The notes under the pieces were generated by a model. The model was given only the letters and a program-made list of their open reading frames with translations, did no database searches and was not told where the DNA came from. Both the position numbers and the translations under genes were made by a program. Shown here one piece after another: positions 5,389 to 11,984 of a stretch of DNA of 11,984 bases (position 1 is its first letter; every line of letters begins with the position of its first letter). The DNA lies in contig JAFQAM010000083.1 of assembly GCA_017416885.1 (NCBI GenBank), positions 1 through 11,984 of the forward strand. The letters are read 5' to 3'. This stretch comes from Clostridia bacterium. Lineage in GTDB: Bacteria > Bacillota > Clostridia > Oscillospirales > CAG-272.

Positions 5389-6534
5389 ATGAAAATAGCA
5401 ATTCTCGGCTACGGAGTAGTTGGTTCAGGCGCTTTAGAGGTGCTTACAAAATACGGCTACGATGTAAAAAGAGTTCTTGATATTCGTCCGCATCCGGAAT
5501 TAGGCGATAAGCTTACCTCAAATTATGATGATATTTTAAATGATAAGGAAATTGAGGTTGTTGCTGAGGCTATTGGCGGTCTTGAGCCATCACATACATT
5601 TGTGGTTAAGGCGCTTAAGGCGGGCAAGCATGTTGTAAGCTCCAACAAGCATTTGATTTGCGAATATTATGAGGAGCTACACGGTTTAGCTAAGGAGAAT
5701 GGAGTTACTATTCGCTTTACCTCAGCTGTTGGTGGCGGTATTCCTTGGTTATATAATGTAAAAAGAAGTATTCGTTGCGACGAAATCAATAAGATTATGG
5801 GAATAATGAACGGTACTACCAACTTTATTCTTGACGCAATGATTACAGACAAAAGAGATTTTGATGAGGTTTTAAAGGAAGCGCAGGCTCTTGGATATGC
5901 TGAGGCTAATCCAAGCGCAGATGTTGACGGTCTTGATACAGGCAGAAAAGCGGCTATTTCCTCTTCGATTGCATTCGATACAGTTGTAAAGGAAAGTGAT
6001 GTTTCAATATTTACTATGCGCACAATTAAGAAATGTGACATAGAATATATTGTTGAAAAGCTTAATAAAACCGTCAGATATCTTGGCTTTGGTATTAAAT
6101 CTGAAAAAGGAATTTCTGTATTTGTAGAGCCTACATTATTATCAAGCGATGCATTGGAATCTAATGTAAATAAGAATTTCAATATGATTACTCTCTTCGG
6201 AGAGAGCGTTGGCCGTCTTTCATTCTACGGTCAGGGCGCAGGCAAATATCCTACCGGTAATGCTTTGGCGCAGGATATTATTGATATTGCAAACGGCGCT
6301 CGTTCAGTTCGCTTTAATGATAAAAAAATCAATGTTGATAACGGTCTTGTAAACAGAAAATACTATATCAGAACAAGCTGTGACGCTTCATTTTCTTGCT
6401 TTGAGAGTGAAGAGTTAATTGACGGTAACAGATATATTGTTACAAGTGAAATTTCAGTTGCTTATATGCACGAAATTGCAAAAATAATTTCAGAAAAGGA
6501 TCCTGCTTCATTCTATGCGGGAATTGAGGAATAA
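5389..6534 (+). CDS. hom: Homoserine dehydrogenase, short form without a recognisable ACT domain
   Basis: 381 aa. It reduces L-aspartate 4-semialdehyde to L-homoserine with NAD(P)H. Seen: Rossmann motif GYGVVG (7-12), SSNKHLI with the conserved Asn86-Lys87, AVGGGIPW (113-120), MNGTTNFIL (140-148), and GYAEANPSADVDGLDTGRK. In that last segment E172, D183 and K187 keep the spacing of the catalytic Glu/Asp/Lys set. Many Firmicute Hom proteins run to about 430 residues with a C-terminal ACT domain for threonine feedback. Here about 80 residues remain after the dimerisation region, with no clear ACT ligand motif, so control may rest on the aspartate kinase and on transcription. ATG at 5389 follows AGAAAGG (11-nt spacer). 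First gene of hom-lysC-asd; 2 nt separate it from the kinase. Confidence 0.95.
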   Translation: MKIAILGYGVVGSGALEVLTKYGYDVKRVLDIRPHPELGDKLTSNYDDILNDKEIEVVAEAIGGLEPSHTFVVKALKAGKHVVSSNKHLICEYYEELHGLAKENGVTIRFTSAVGGGIPWLYNVKRSIRCDEINKIMGIMNGTTNFILDAMITDKRDFDEVLKEAQALGYAEANPSADVDGLDTGRKAAISSSIAFDTVVKESDVSIFTMRTIKKCDIEYIVEKLNKTVRYLGFGIKSEKGISVFVEPTLLSSDALESNVNKNFNMITLFGESVGRLSFYGQGAGKYPTGNALAQDIIDIANGARSVRFNDKKINVDNGLVNRKYYIRTSCDASFSCFESEELIDGNRYIVTSEISVAYMHEIAKIISEKDPASFYAGIEE

Positions 6535-6536
6535 AT

Positions 6537-7865
6537 ATGTTAAAGGTTGTAAAGTTTGGTGGCTCATCACTTGCTTCAGGTGAGACATTTAATAAGGTTA
6601 AGAAAATTATTGAGGCTGATAATTCAAGAAGAATCGTAGTTGTTTCCGCTCCCGGTAAGAGATTCAGTGGGGACACTAAGGTTACAGATTTACTTTATAT
6701 TTGCCACGCGCATATTAAGTATAACGCTCCGTTTGACGATGTGCTTTCAAAGATTGAGGACAGATACAGAGAAATTCACGCATCCTGCGGTCTTTCACAG
6801 GACATTGAAACAGAGTTTTTAAAGATTCGTTCTACTCTATCAAAGAAAACAAGCGTTGATTATATCGTTTCAAGAGGCGAATATTTAAATGCAAAGCTTA
6901 TGGCTGAATATCTTGGCTACACATTTGTTGATAGCGCAGAATGGCTTGTATTTAACTATAACGGCAAGGTTGATTTTGATAAGTCTTATGAAAATCTTGC
7001 AAAAATTATGGAAACATATCCAAAGGTAGTTCTCCCCGGCTTCTACGGCGCAACTCCTGACGGAAATATAAAGACATTCTCCCGCGGCGGCTCTGATATT
7101 ACAGGCGCAATTGCAGCAGCGGCTATGAATGTTGATATGTACGAAAACTGGACTGATGTTAGCGGTATTATGACTGCAGATCCAAGAATCGTTGAAAATC
7201 CAAGACCTATTGAAAATGTTACATTTGCTGAGCTTCGTGAGCTTTCATATATGGGCGCTGAGGTTCTTCACGAGGAAACCGTTTTCCCTGTAAGGCAAAA
7301 GAATATTCCTTTATTTATTAAGAATACTAATGATATGAATGCAAGAGGTACTCTTATTATGGAAGGCTTTGACGAGGATGAGGAAAGTAAGAATGTTCAC
7401 TTCATCACAGGTATTTCAGGTAAGAAAAACTACTCAATCATTACTATTGCAAAGAACAGAATGAATGAGGAAATCGGCTATGTAAGAAAGGCTCTTGAGG
7501 TATTTGAAAACTTCCAGATTCCGATTGAGCATATTCCTTCTTCAATTGACTCCTTCTCTGTTGTGGTTGCTTCCAAGCACACCGAAGGCATTATGCACGA
7601 GCTTATCTCTGCATTAAATGACAGATTAAAGCCTGACAGCATTGATATTGCAAATGAAATCAGCTTAATTGCTATCGTTGGCAGAAAGCTTGCTTCCAAT
7701 GTTGGTATAGCGGGTAAAATCTTTACTGCTCTTGGCGAAAATGATATTAACATCAGAATGATTGAGCAGGGCGCAGATGAAATCAACATTATTATTGGTG
7801 TTGACGATATTAATTTCAAGAAAACAATAAGAGTACTTTATAACTTAAGTGAGGTAGATGAATAA
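6537..7865 (+). CDS. lysC: Aspartate kinase
   Basis: 442 aa, monofunctional. It phosphorylates L-aspartate to 4-phospho-L-aspartate, the entry to threonine, methionine and lysine synthesis. The amino-acid-kinase domain shows KFGGSSLA (6-13), VSRGEYLNAKLMAEYL (111-126), FSRGGSDITGA (181-191), NWTDVSGIMTADPR (204-217) and the SYMGAEVLHEETVFPV segment (237-252). Two C-terminal ACT regions follow (about 298-370 and 375-437, the second with VGRKLASNVGIAGKIFTALGENDINI), which normally carry feedback inhibition. It could equally carry another symbol: sequence alone does not say whether lysine or threonine is the inhibitor, although placement between hom and asd suggests service to threonine. No lysine riboswitch precedes it. 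It is 2 nt after hom and shares one base with asd (TAATG). Confidence 0.94.
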   Translation: MLKVVKFGGSSLASGETFNKVKKIIEADNSRRIVVVSAPGKRFSGDTKVTDLLYICHAHIKYNAPFDDVLSKIEDRYREIHASCGLSQDIETEFLKIRSTLSKKTSVDYIVSRGEYLNAKLMAEYLGYTFVDSAEWLVFNYNGKVDFDKSYENLAKIMETYPKVVLPGFYGATPDGNIKTFSRGGSDITGAIAAAAMNVDMYENWTDVSGIMTADPRIVENPRPIENVTFAELRELSYMGAEVLHEETVFPVRQKNIPLFIKNTNDMNARGTLIMEGFDEDEESKNVHFITGISGKKNYSIITIAKNRMNEEIGYVRKALEVFENFQIPIEHIPSSIDSFSVVVASKHTEGIMHELISALNDRLKPDSIDIANEISLIAIVGRKLASNVGIAGKIFTALGENDINIRMIEQGADEINIIIGVDDINFKKTIRVLYNLSEVDE

Positions 7866-8866
7866 TGAAAAAGTATAATGTTGGTATTTTAGGCGCAACA
7901 GGCGCTGTTGGCCGTGAAATGATGAATATATTAGAGGAAAGAAATTTCCCTATTAACGAGTTAAGATTACTTGCAAGTCCAAGAAGCGTTGGTAAGAAAA
8001 TCACATTCAAGGGCGAGGAAATCGAGGTTAAGCTTGCTGAGGTTGGCGCATTTGAGGGACTTGATATTGTTCTTGGCGCAGCTTCAAATGCAGTTGCTAA
8101 GGAGCTTGCTCCCGACATTGTAAAAGCAGGCGCGGTATTCGTAGATAACTCAAGCGCATTCAGAATGAATGATGATGTTCCACTTGTAGTTCCTGAAATA
8201 AACGGCGAGGATGTAAAGAAAAACAAGGGTATTATTTCTAATCCTAACTGCTCTACTATTATTACCTTAGTTGCTGTAAACGCTATCAATCAGCTTTCAA
8301 AGATTAAGGGTATGATCGCTTCAACATATCAGGCAACAAGCGGCGCAGGCGCAGGCGGTCCTGTTGAGTTAAGAGATCAGGAAAATGCGCTCATTAACGG
8401 CGGTGAAATCAAGAGCGAGGTTTTCGTACATCAGATTGCAGAAAATGTAATTCCGCACATTGGCTCATTCGGTGAAAATGGATTTACAACCGAGGAAATG
8501 AAAATGCAAAATGAGGGCAGAAAAATTCTTCATCTTCCTGAATTAAAGGTTACATGTACTTGTGTAAGAGTTCCTGTTGTTCGTTCACACTCAATTTCTG
8601 TTACTGTTATTACAGAGGATAAATTAACTGTAAATCAAGTAAGAGAGGCTGTTGCAAATGCAAAGGGCTGCAAGCTATACGACAACGGCGATGCAAAGGA
8701 ATATCCAATGCCAATTGTAACATCTGACCAAGACCTTGTATATGTTGGCAGAATCAGAGAGGACCTTGTATTTGACAATGCTATCACACTTTGGTGCTGT
8801 GGCGACCAGGTAAGAAAGGGCGCTGCTACTAATGCAATTCAAATTGCTGAGGAATTAATTAAATAA
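7865..8866 (+). CDS. asd: Aspartate-semialdehyde dehydrogenase
   Basis: 333 aa. It reduces 4-phospho-L-aspartate to aspartate 4-semialdehyde with NADPH, the substrate of Hom. Seen: NADP-binding GATGAVG (10-16), DNSSAFRM (94-101), catalytic SNPNCST with Cys129, YQATSGAG with Gln156, and RVPVVRSHS with the expected substrate Arg235 and catalytic His242. Translation is coupled to lysC through a TAATG stop-start overlap, with GAGG about 10 nt upstream inside lysC. It is the last gene of the plus unit, followed 10 nt later by a terminator. Together with lysC, hom, thrB and thrC it makes all five enzymes from aspartate to threonine encoded here. Confidence 0.96.
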   Translation: MKKYNVGILGATGAVGREMMNILEERNFPINELRLLASPRSVGKKITFKGEEIEVKLAEVGAFEGLDIVLGAASNAVAKELAPDIVKAGAVFVDNSSAFRMNDDVPLVVPEINGEDVKKNKGIISNPNCSTIITLVAVNAINQLSKIKGMIASTYQATSGAGAGGPVELRDQENALINGGEIKSEVFVHQIAENVIPHIGSFGENGFTTEEMKMQNEGRKILHLPELKVTCTCVRVPVVRSHSISVTVITEDKLTVNQVREAVANAKGCKLYDNGDAKEYPMPIVTSDQDLVYVGRIREDLVFDNAITLWCCGDQVRKGAATNAIQIAEELIK

Positions 8867-8875
8867 TTAAAACGC

Positions 8876-8906
8876 AAAAATCGCAGACTGTGTGTCTGCG
8901 ATTTTT
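8876..8906. terminator. Bidirectional intrinsic terminator between asd and the activase gene
   Basis: Perfect stem TCGCAGAC (8881-8888)/GTCTGCGA (8894-8901) is extended by A5 (8876-8880) and T5 (8902-8906), with a 5-nt loop. It has a T-run in both directions and lies between converging genes that end at 8866 (plus) and 8910 (minus). Confidence 0.9.
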
Positions 8907-8909
8907 ATT

Positions 8910-9746
8910 TTAAGTAATAGATAATAAATTTTTAAAGTGGAAAATTTGCTCGTTTGTAGGGGTGTAAAATTCGTTTGATTCCATATTTAATGCGTTATAT
9001 TTATGAAGTCCCATTTTGTGATACGGTAAAAGTTCAATTTTTGCGATATTAAGTGGTTTTAAAAAATCGGATATTTTTAAAATCTCGGTATCTGTATCGT
9101 TAAAGCCGCCAATTAGCGGTATTCTTACTACTATTTTAACATTCGAATTTTTTGAAAGTTTTTGTAGATTTGAAAGAATTTGGGTGTTGGTTACGCCTGT
9201 GAAAGTTTTATGTAAATCTTCGGTGATGCATTTTACATCGCACAAGAACGTGTCGGTATATGGAAGAATTTTCTCAAAGTAATCGTAGGGGACATTCCCT
9301 GCTGTATCTACTGCGGTATTAATTCCGTTTAGTTTGCATTTTTTCAAGATTTCGCAAAGAAAGTCAATTTGTAGCATACATTCGCCACCAGAAAATGTCA
9401 CTCCACCGTTTGATGAATCATAATAATGTTTATCTTTGATAATCTCGTTAAAAATTTCATCTACTGCATATTCTTTGCCACAGATTTCTCTTGCATCGTT
9501 TGGACAGTAAAAAGTGCATTTCCCACACAGGGTGCATTGTTTTTGATGATTTTCGCAGATGTTTTCGCATTTGCCACAATGGGTGCATTTGTCTGCATAA
9601 TAGAGCATTTGTGGATTTTTTGATATGCCCTCAGGGTTGTGACACCATTTGCATTTAAGGTTACAACCTTTAAAAAAGACTGTTGTTCTTATTCCGTCAC
9701 CGTCAACGAAAGAACCACGTTGAATATCGAATATTGTTGTTTTAAT
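8910..9746 (-). CDS. Glycyl-radical enzyme activating enzyme (radical SAM), apparent ATT start
   Basis: 278 aa if begun at ATT 9746-9744. It installs the glycyl radical on a partner enzyme by reductive cleavage of S-adenosylmethionine. Seen: VDGDGIRTTVFFKGC (14-28), the radical-SAM triad CxxxCxxC at Cys28/32/35 followed by H-N-P, then a ferredoxin-type insert with two CxxCxxCxxxC sites (54/57/60/64 and 71/74/77/81). These are followed by TFSGGEC (117-123), CDVK and IPLIGGFND. The two extra [4Fe-4S] sites mark it as the general GRE-activase class rather than PflA, which lacks them. The first in-frame ATG (9608) would delete the catalytic triad. Upstream to the dipeptidase stop there is no in-frame ATG, GTG or TTG. 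AAAGGAAG lies 7 nt before the ATT. Its likely substrate is the GRE two genes upstream. Confidence 0.9.
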   Translation of the reverse strand: MKTTIFDIQRGSFVDGDGIRTTVFFKGCNLKCKWCHNPEGISKNPQMLYYADKCTHCGKCENICENHQKQCTLCGKCTFYCPNDAREICGKEYAVDEIFNEIIKDKHYYDSSNGGVTFSGGECMLQIDFLCEILKKCKLNGINTAVDTAGNVPYDYFEKILPYTDTFLCDVKCITEDLHKTFTGVTNTQILSNLQKLSKNSNVKIVVRIPLIGGFNDTDTEILKISDFLKPLNIAKIELLPYHKMGLHKYNALNMESNEFYTPTNEQIFHFKNLLSIT

Positions 9747-9753
9747 GGTATCA

Positions 9754-9761
9754 CTTCCTTT
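9754..9761 (-). promoter_or_regulatory. Ribosome binding site fixing the ATT start of the activase
   Basis: AAAGGAAG on the minus strand ends 7 nt before ATT at 9746-9744. It is the only Shine-Dalgarno-like sequence between the dipeptidase stop (9770-9768) and the conserved coding sequence, and so decides the start. Confidence 0.6.
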
Positions 9762-9767
9762 CTTAAT

Positions 9768-11138
9768 TTAACATACCTTATCACATTCAATGAGCATTTT
9801 TACTATAATTTCAAGTGCTTCAAAAAAGCCATCTATATTTATATGCTCGTTTGGTTGATGAGCACCGCCATGGCCTTGCGGTAGGTTACAGCCGTTATAT
9901 TTTGTAGCTGTGCCAACCTCTACGCTGTTAGATAAAAAGCGCAAATATGTACCGCCTGCATTTATGCGGGGCTTAGCATCAAAATCACATGTATGCTCTC
10001 TATATGCTCTTATACAAGCATCTATATATTTGTTGTCGAGGTTAGTATGATGGGGAGCGCCGTCCTTTATAACCTCAAATGAAGCATTTTCCTTTTCAAG
10101 AACAGATTGAATATGAGAAATCAACATATTTGGTGTAAAGGAATTGCCGTAGCGTATATCAATTGATAATTTTAGCTTACCGTTTTCAATTCTTAAAATA
10201 CCGTTTGATACGGTTGTATCTCTGTATATTTCATCCTCTGATTTTATATTCAAGGCTTCACCGTCATAGGTAGTTAAAAGCTTTAACGGAAATGCTAACT
10301 GTTTTTTATCGTTTTTACTAAAATGCTTTGCATTATTTAGCACCTCTAAGATAATACCGCCTGCGTTTACACTGTTATAAGGAATTGCTCCGTGACTTGA
10401 TATGCCCTTTGCGAATATTTCGATAACATCGTCTTTTTTAGTAACGGTAATTCCTTCGTTAAATAATAGTTCATTATAAAGCGATAATGAGTATTTAACC
10501 TTGGCAGTAGCTTCACCTAAAATGATGTTATAAGCATTACCGCCGTTCAAATCAATTAAATCTTCAAAATTGCTATCATTAAATGTTAATAGGAGCCACA
10601 GGAGTCCTTTGTCTCCGTAGTACACAGGAAAGGCTGCATCTAAAACAAGAGAAAAGTCCGGGGGAGTGTGTGATTTTACATAGGATTTAATATCATTCAT
10701 TGAGGTTTCCTCGTTTGCACCTGTGAAGCACAGAAGCGAGGAATTAAAGGGGATATTTAGCTCCTTTAAAATTTTCATTGCGTAAAGTGATATGATAATG
10801 GCACCTTTATCGTCTGTTGCGCCTCTTGCAAAAAGCTCGCCGTCAATTATTTTCGGTTCAAACGGTTTAGCCTTTGTCCATTTGTCATCAACAGGCACAA
10901 CATCCGCGTGAGCAAAAAGTCCTATTGTTTTCTTGTCTTTTTTATAGTGTGACAAAAGGTAATCCTCGTAAAGCTCGCTACTAAAGCCATTTGTTTCATA
11001 TAAGGATTTTATTTTATAAAGTATGTTTTTGGCTTCATCTGTGTCGCTGATTGAGGGAATTTTAAGTAAAGTGATGAAATCCTCTAAAATTTGTTTCTTA
11101 TTCTCTTGAATATAGCTGTGGATTTGCTCATTTATCAT
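9768..11138 (-). CDS. M20-family metallodipeptidase, PepV-like
   Basis: 456 aa, near the length of PepV-type dipeptidases. It is predicted to be a cytoplasmic two-zinc enzyme releasing amino acids from dipeptides. Metal-site motifs are intact: HADVVP with His77 and Asp79 (77-82), RGATDDKGA with bridging Asp110, ANEETS with catalytic/ligand Glu143-Glu144, VLDAAFP with Asp167, and C-terminal GGAHQPNE with His427. The lid/dimer domain lies between about 190 and 380. There is no signal peptide. The ATG overlaps the glycyl-radical-enzyme stop as ATGA, with AAAGGA about 10 nt upstream, so it is co-translated with that gene. The activase follows after 21 nt and in the same reading frame. Position suggests it supplies an amino acid substrate to the GRE, or trims its product (inference). 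Exact specificity is unknown; broader M20 deacylase activity is possible. Confidence 0.88.
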   Translation of the reverse strand: MINEQIHSYIQENKKQILEDFITLLKIPSISDTDEAKNILYKIKSLYETNGFSSELYEDYLLSHYKKDKKTIGLFAHADVVPVDDKWTKAKPFEPKIIDGELFARGATDDKGAIIISLYAMKILKELNIPFNSSLLCFTGANEETSMNDIKSYVKSHTPPDFSLVLDAAFPVYYGDKGLLWLLLTFNDSNFEDLIDLNGGNAYNIILGEATAKVKYSLSLYNELLFNEGITVTKKDDVIEIFAKGISSHGAIPYNSVNAGGIILEVLNNAKHFSKNDKKQLAFPLKLLTTYDGEALNIKSEDEIYRDTTVSNGILRIENGKLKLSIDIRYGNSFTPNMLISHIQSVLEKENASFEVIKDGAPHHTNLDNKYIDACIRAYREHTCDFDAKPRINAGGTYLRFLSNSVEVGTATKYNGCNLPQGHGGAHQPNEHINIDGFFEALEIIVKMLIECDKVC

Positions 11139-11984
11139 TTTTGCTCTGTCCTTTTAATAATATCGTCCTGTATGCTTGGTTTTAATTTAACGAAATAGTC
11201 AGAAAAGCCTGTAACTCTTACGCGAAGGTTTTTGTAATTTTCGGGTGATTTTTTCGCTTTTATGAGGTCATCCTTGGAAACATAGGTTAGTTGAAAATGC
11301 ACGCCGCCTTGCTTAAAGTATTCCTCAAATAAGTCAACGGTTTTGGAAAAATTTTCGTCCTTTTCGATAAGTGCTTTGTCTATTGAGATATTGGTAACGG
11401 TTGAGCCACAGGAAATTGCATTTTCGTCAAGGTGGGCAATTGAGTTTAAAAGCGCGGTTAGTCCGTTTTTATCTTTTCCCTCGCTTTGTCCTATGCCGAA
11501 TTTTAGCATTTCTCCTGAAAATCTGCCGTCAGGTGTGGCTTTTGTGTTATCGCCGAACCATTTATGATGCTCATTGTAGCCAAGCAGGTCGCCTATTAGC
11601 CATTGGTAGCCGAATATGTTTTTTCTTCCTTTTAGATATGTATATAAGCTATTATAGATACGATTTGATACTTCATTTGAGGTATTATCGTCATTGCCGA
11701 AAAACTTGCCTTTTTTAATTATGAGCATATGTAAATTCTCATAGGATTGCCAATTAGATTTTAGCGCTTTTATAAGCTCACTCATTGAGATAAGCTTGTC
11801 ATCAAATACAAATTGCTTTACAACGCAAAGAGAGTCGATCACATTTGTAAGACCCGTGGCAGAAACGGAAGCAATTGCGATTTTTGAACCGCCTTGCGTA
11901 AGTGGCTTGGCGTTCTCAATGCAACCGCTAAAGAAAATACTTGAGATATAGCTTATGTCTTTTGCGCGCTGTTTATTGTAGTAG
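11135..11984 (-). CDS. Glycyl-radical enzyme (PFL-like family), C-terminal part, 5' end outside window
   Basis: 282 C-terminal residues are visible; the frame enters from the right edge at 11983. Seen: an SSIFFSGCIENAKPLTQGGS segment (residues 14-33 of the fragment), matching the 'LSS..DCIE.GK..T.GG' region after the active site in this family. VIDSLCVVKQFVFDDKLISM and TPDGRFSGEMLKFGIGQSEG-type segments follow, then the glycyl-radical motif RVRVTGFSDYF with the radical Gly at about fragment residue 259, and the closing PSIQDDIIKRTEQ. The Cys in GCIE is not the catalytic thiyl Cys, which should lie further upstream, outside the window. The segment after Gln-Gly-Gly (SKIAIASVSATGLTNV) differs from the YNFTGPQG of choline- and glycerol-type lyases, so I do not assign a substrate. 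First visible gene of the GRE-dipeptidase-activase operon. Confidence 0.9.
   Translation of the reverse strand, partial: YYNKQRAKDISYISSIFFSGCIENAKPLTQGGSKIAIASVSATGLTNVIDSLCVVKQFVFDDKLISMSELIKALKSNWQSYENLHMLIIKKGKFFGNDDNTSNEVSNRIYNSLYTYLKGRKNIFGYQWLIGDLLGYNEHHKWFGDNTKATPDGRFSGEMLKFGIGQSEGKDKNGLTALLNSIAHLDENAISCGSTVTNISIDKALIEKDENFSKTVDLFEEYFKQGGVHFQLTYVSKDDLIKAKKSPENYKNLRVRVTGFSDYFVKLKPSIQDDIIKRTEQK

Noticed and set aside
7816..8289. Long minus-strand open frame opposite lysC/asd, and similar antisense frames over hom, thrB and the GRE
   Set aside because: They mirror strongly conserved genes on the other strand and show only low-complexity Ser/Leu/Ile-rich translations typical of antisense shadows, without ribosome sites.
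8910..9608. Activase beginning at the first in-frame ATG (9608)
   Set aside because: That start would remove the CxxxCxxC iron-sulfur triad, which is clearly encoded in the same open frame just upstream.
9752..9754. GTG as start codon of the activase
   Set aside because: It is in a different reading frame that stops after about 21 codons, and it overlaps the ribosome-binding sequence.
11900..11945. GCIE in the GRE fragment as the catalytic thiyl cysteine
   Set aside because: It is followed within about 10 residues by the conserved Gln-Gly-Gly region and lies only about 238 residues before the radical glycine. In the family the catalytic Cys is roughly 300 or more residues before the Gly, so this is the later 'DCIE'-type position and the true Cys lies off the window.
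1..11984. CRISPR array, tRNA, rRNA, integrase or transposase gene
   Set aside because: No regularly spaced direct repeats, no tRNA-like cloverleaf or rRNA segments, and no recombinase motifs were seen on either strand. The only repeats are the short intergenic hairpin elements.

Overview
The window looks like chromosome of a low-GC anaerobic Firmicute, probably a gut Clostridia (Oscillospirales/Ruminococcaceae-like). The evidence is AT-rich sequence, AGGAGG-type ribosome binding sites, consensus sigma-A promoters, lipobox lipoproteins, an oxygen-sensitive glycyl-radical enzyme with its activase, and CCACCG...CCTCCCT...GGGAGGC-type hairpin repeats of the kind seen in gut clostridia. No genus can be assigned from the sequence alone.

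Layout, left to right. (1) 1-115: the 5' end of a PadR-family regulator on the minus strand, with a textbook promoter whose -10 is covered by a dyad (likely autoregulation). (2) 183-2124: three minus-strand envelope genes of unknown function: a copper-amine-oxidase-stalk-like lipoprotein, a small lipoprotein with a TTG start, and a one-helix membrane protein. The two lipoprotein genes each have their own sigma-A promoter. The first lipoprotein gene and the membrane-protein gene end in intrinsic terminators. (3) 2298-8866: a complete local route from aspartate to threonine in two divergent units. The minus unit is thrC, a 150-nt repeat-bearing gap, thrB, then an HTH-ACT (PheB/UPF0735) protein. 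The plus unit is hom-lysC-asd, nearly gapless. The short intergenic region (5284-5388) holds overlapping divergent promoters and dyads, so the HTH-ACT protein is a good candidate for a local threonine-sensing regulator. (4) 8876-8906: a bidirectional terminator separating asd from the next unit. (5) 8910-11984: a minus-strand operon made of the C-terminal part of a glycyl-radical enzyme (truncated by the window edge), an M20 PepV-like dipeptidase coupled by ATGA overlap, and a radical-SAM glycyl-radical-enzyme activase.

The most notable points are in the last operon. A dipeptidase sits between a glycyl-radical enzyme and its activase, which suggests an anaerobic peptide or amino-acid degrading module of unknown substrate. 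The activase also appears to start at ATT: its radical-SAM CxxxCxxC motif lies upstream of the first in-frame ATG, and the only well-placed Shine-Dalgarno precedes an ATT codon. That frame is open straight back to the dipeptidase stop codon.
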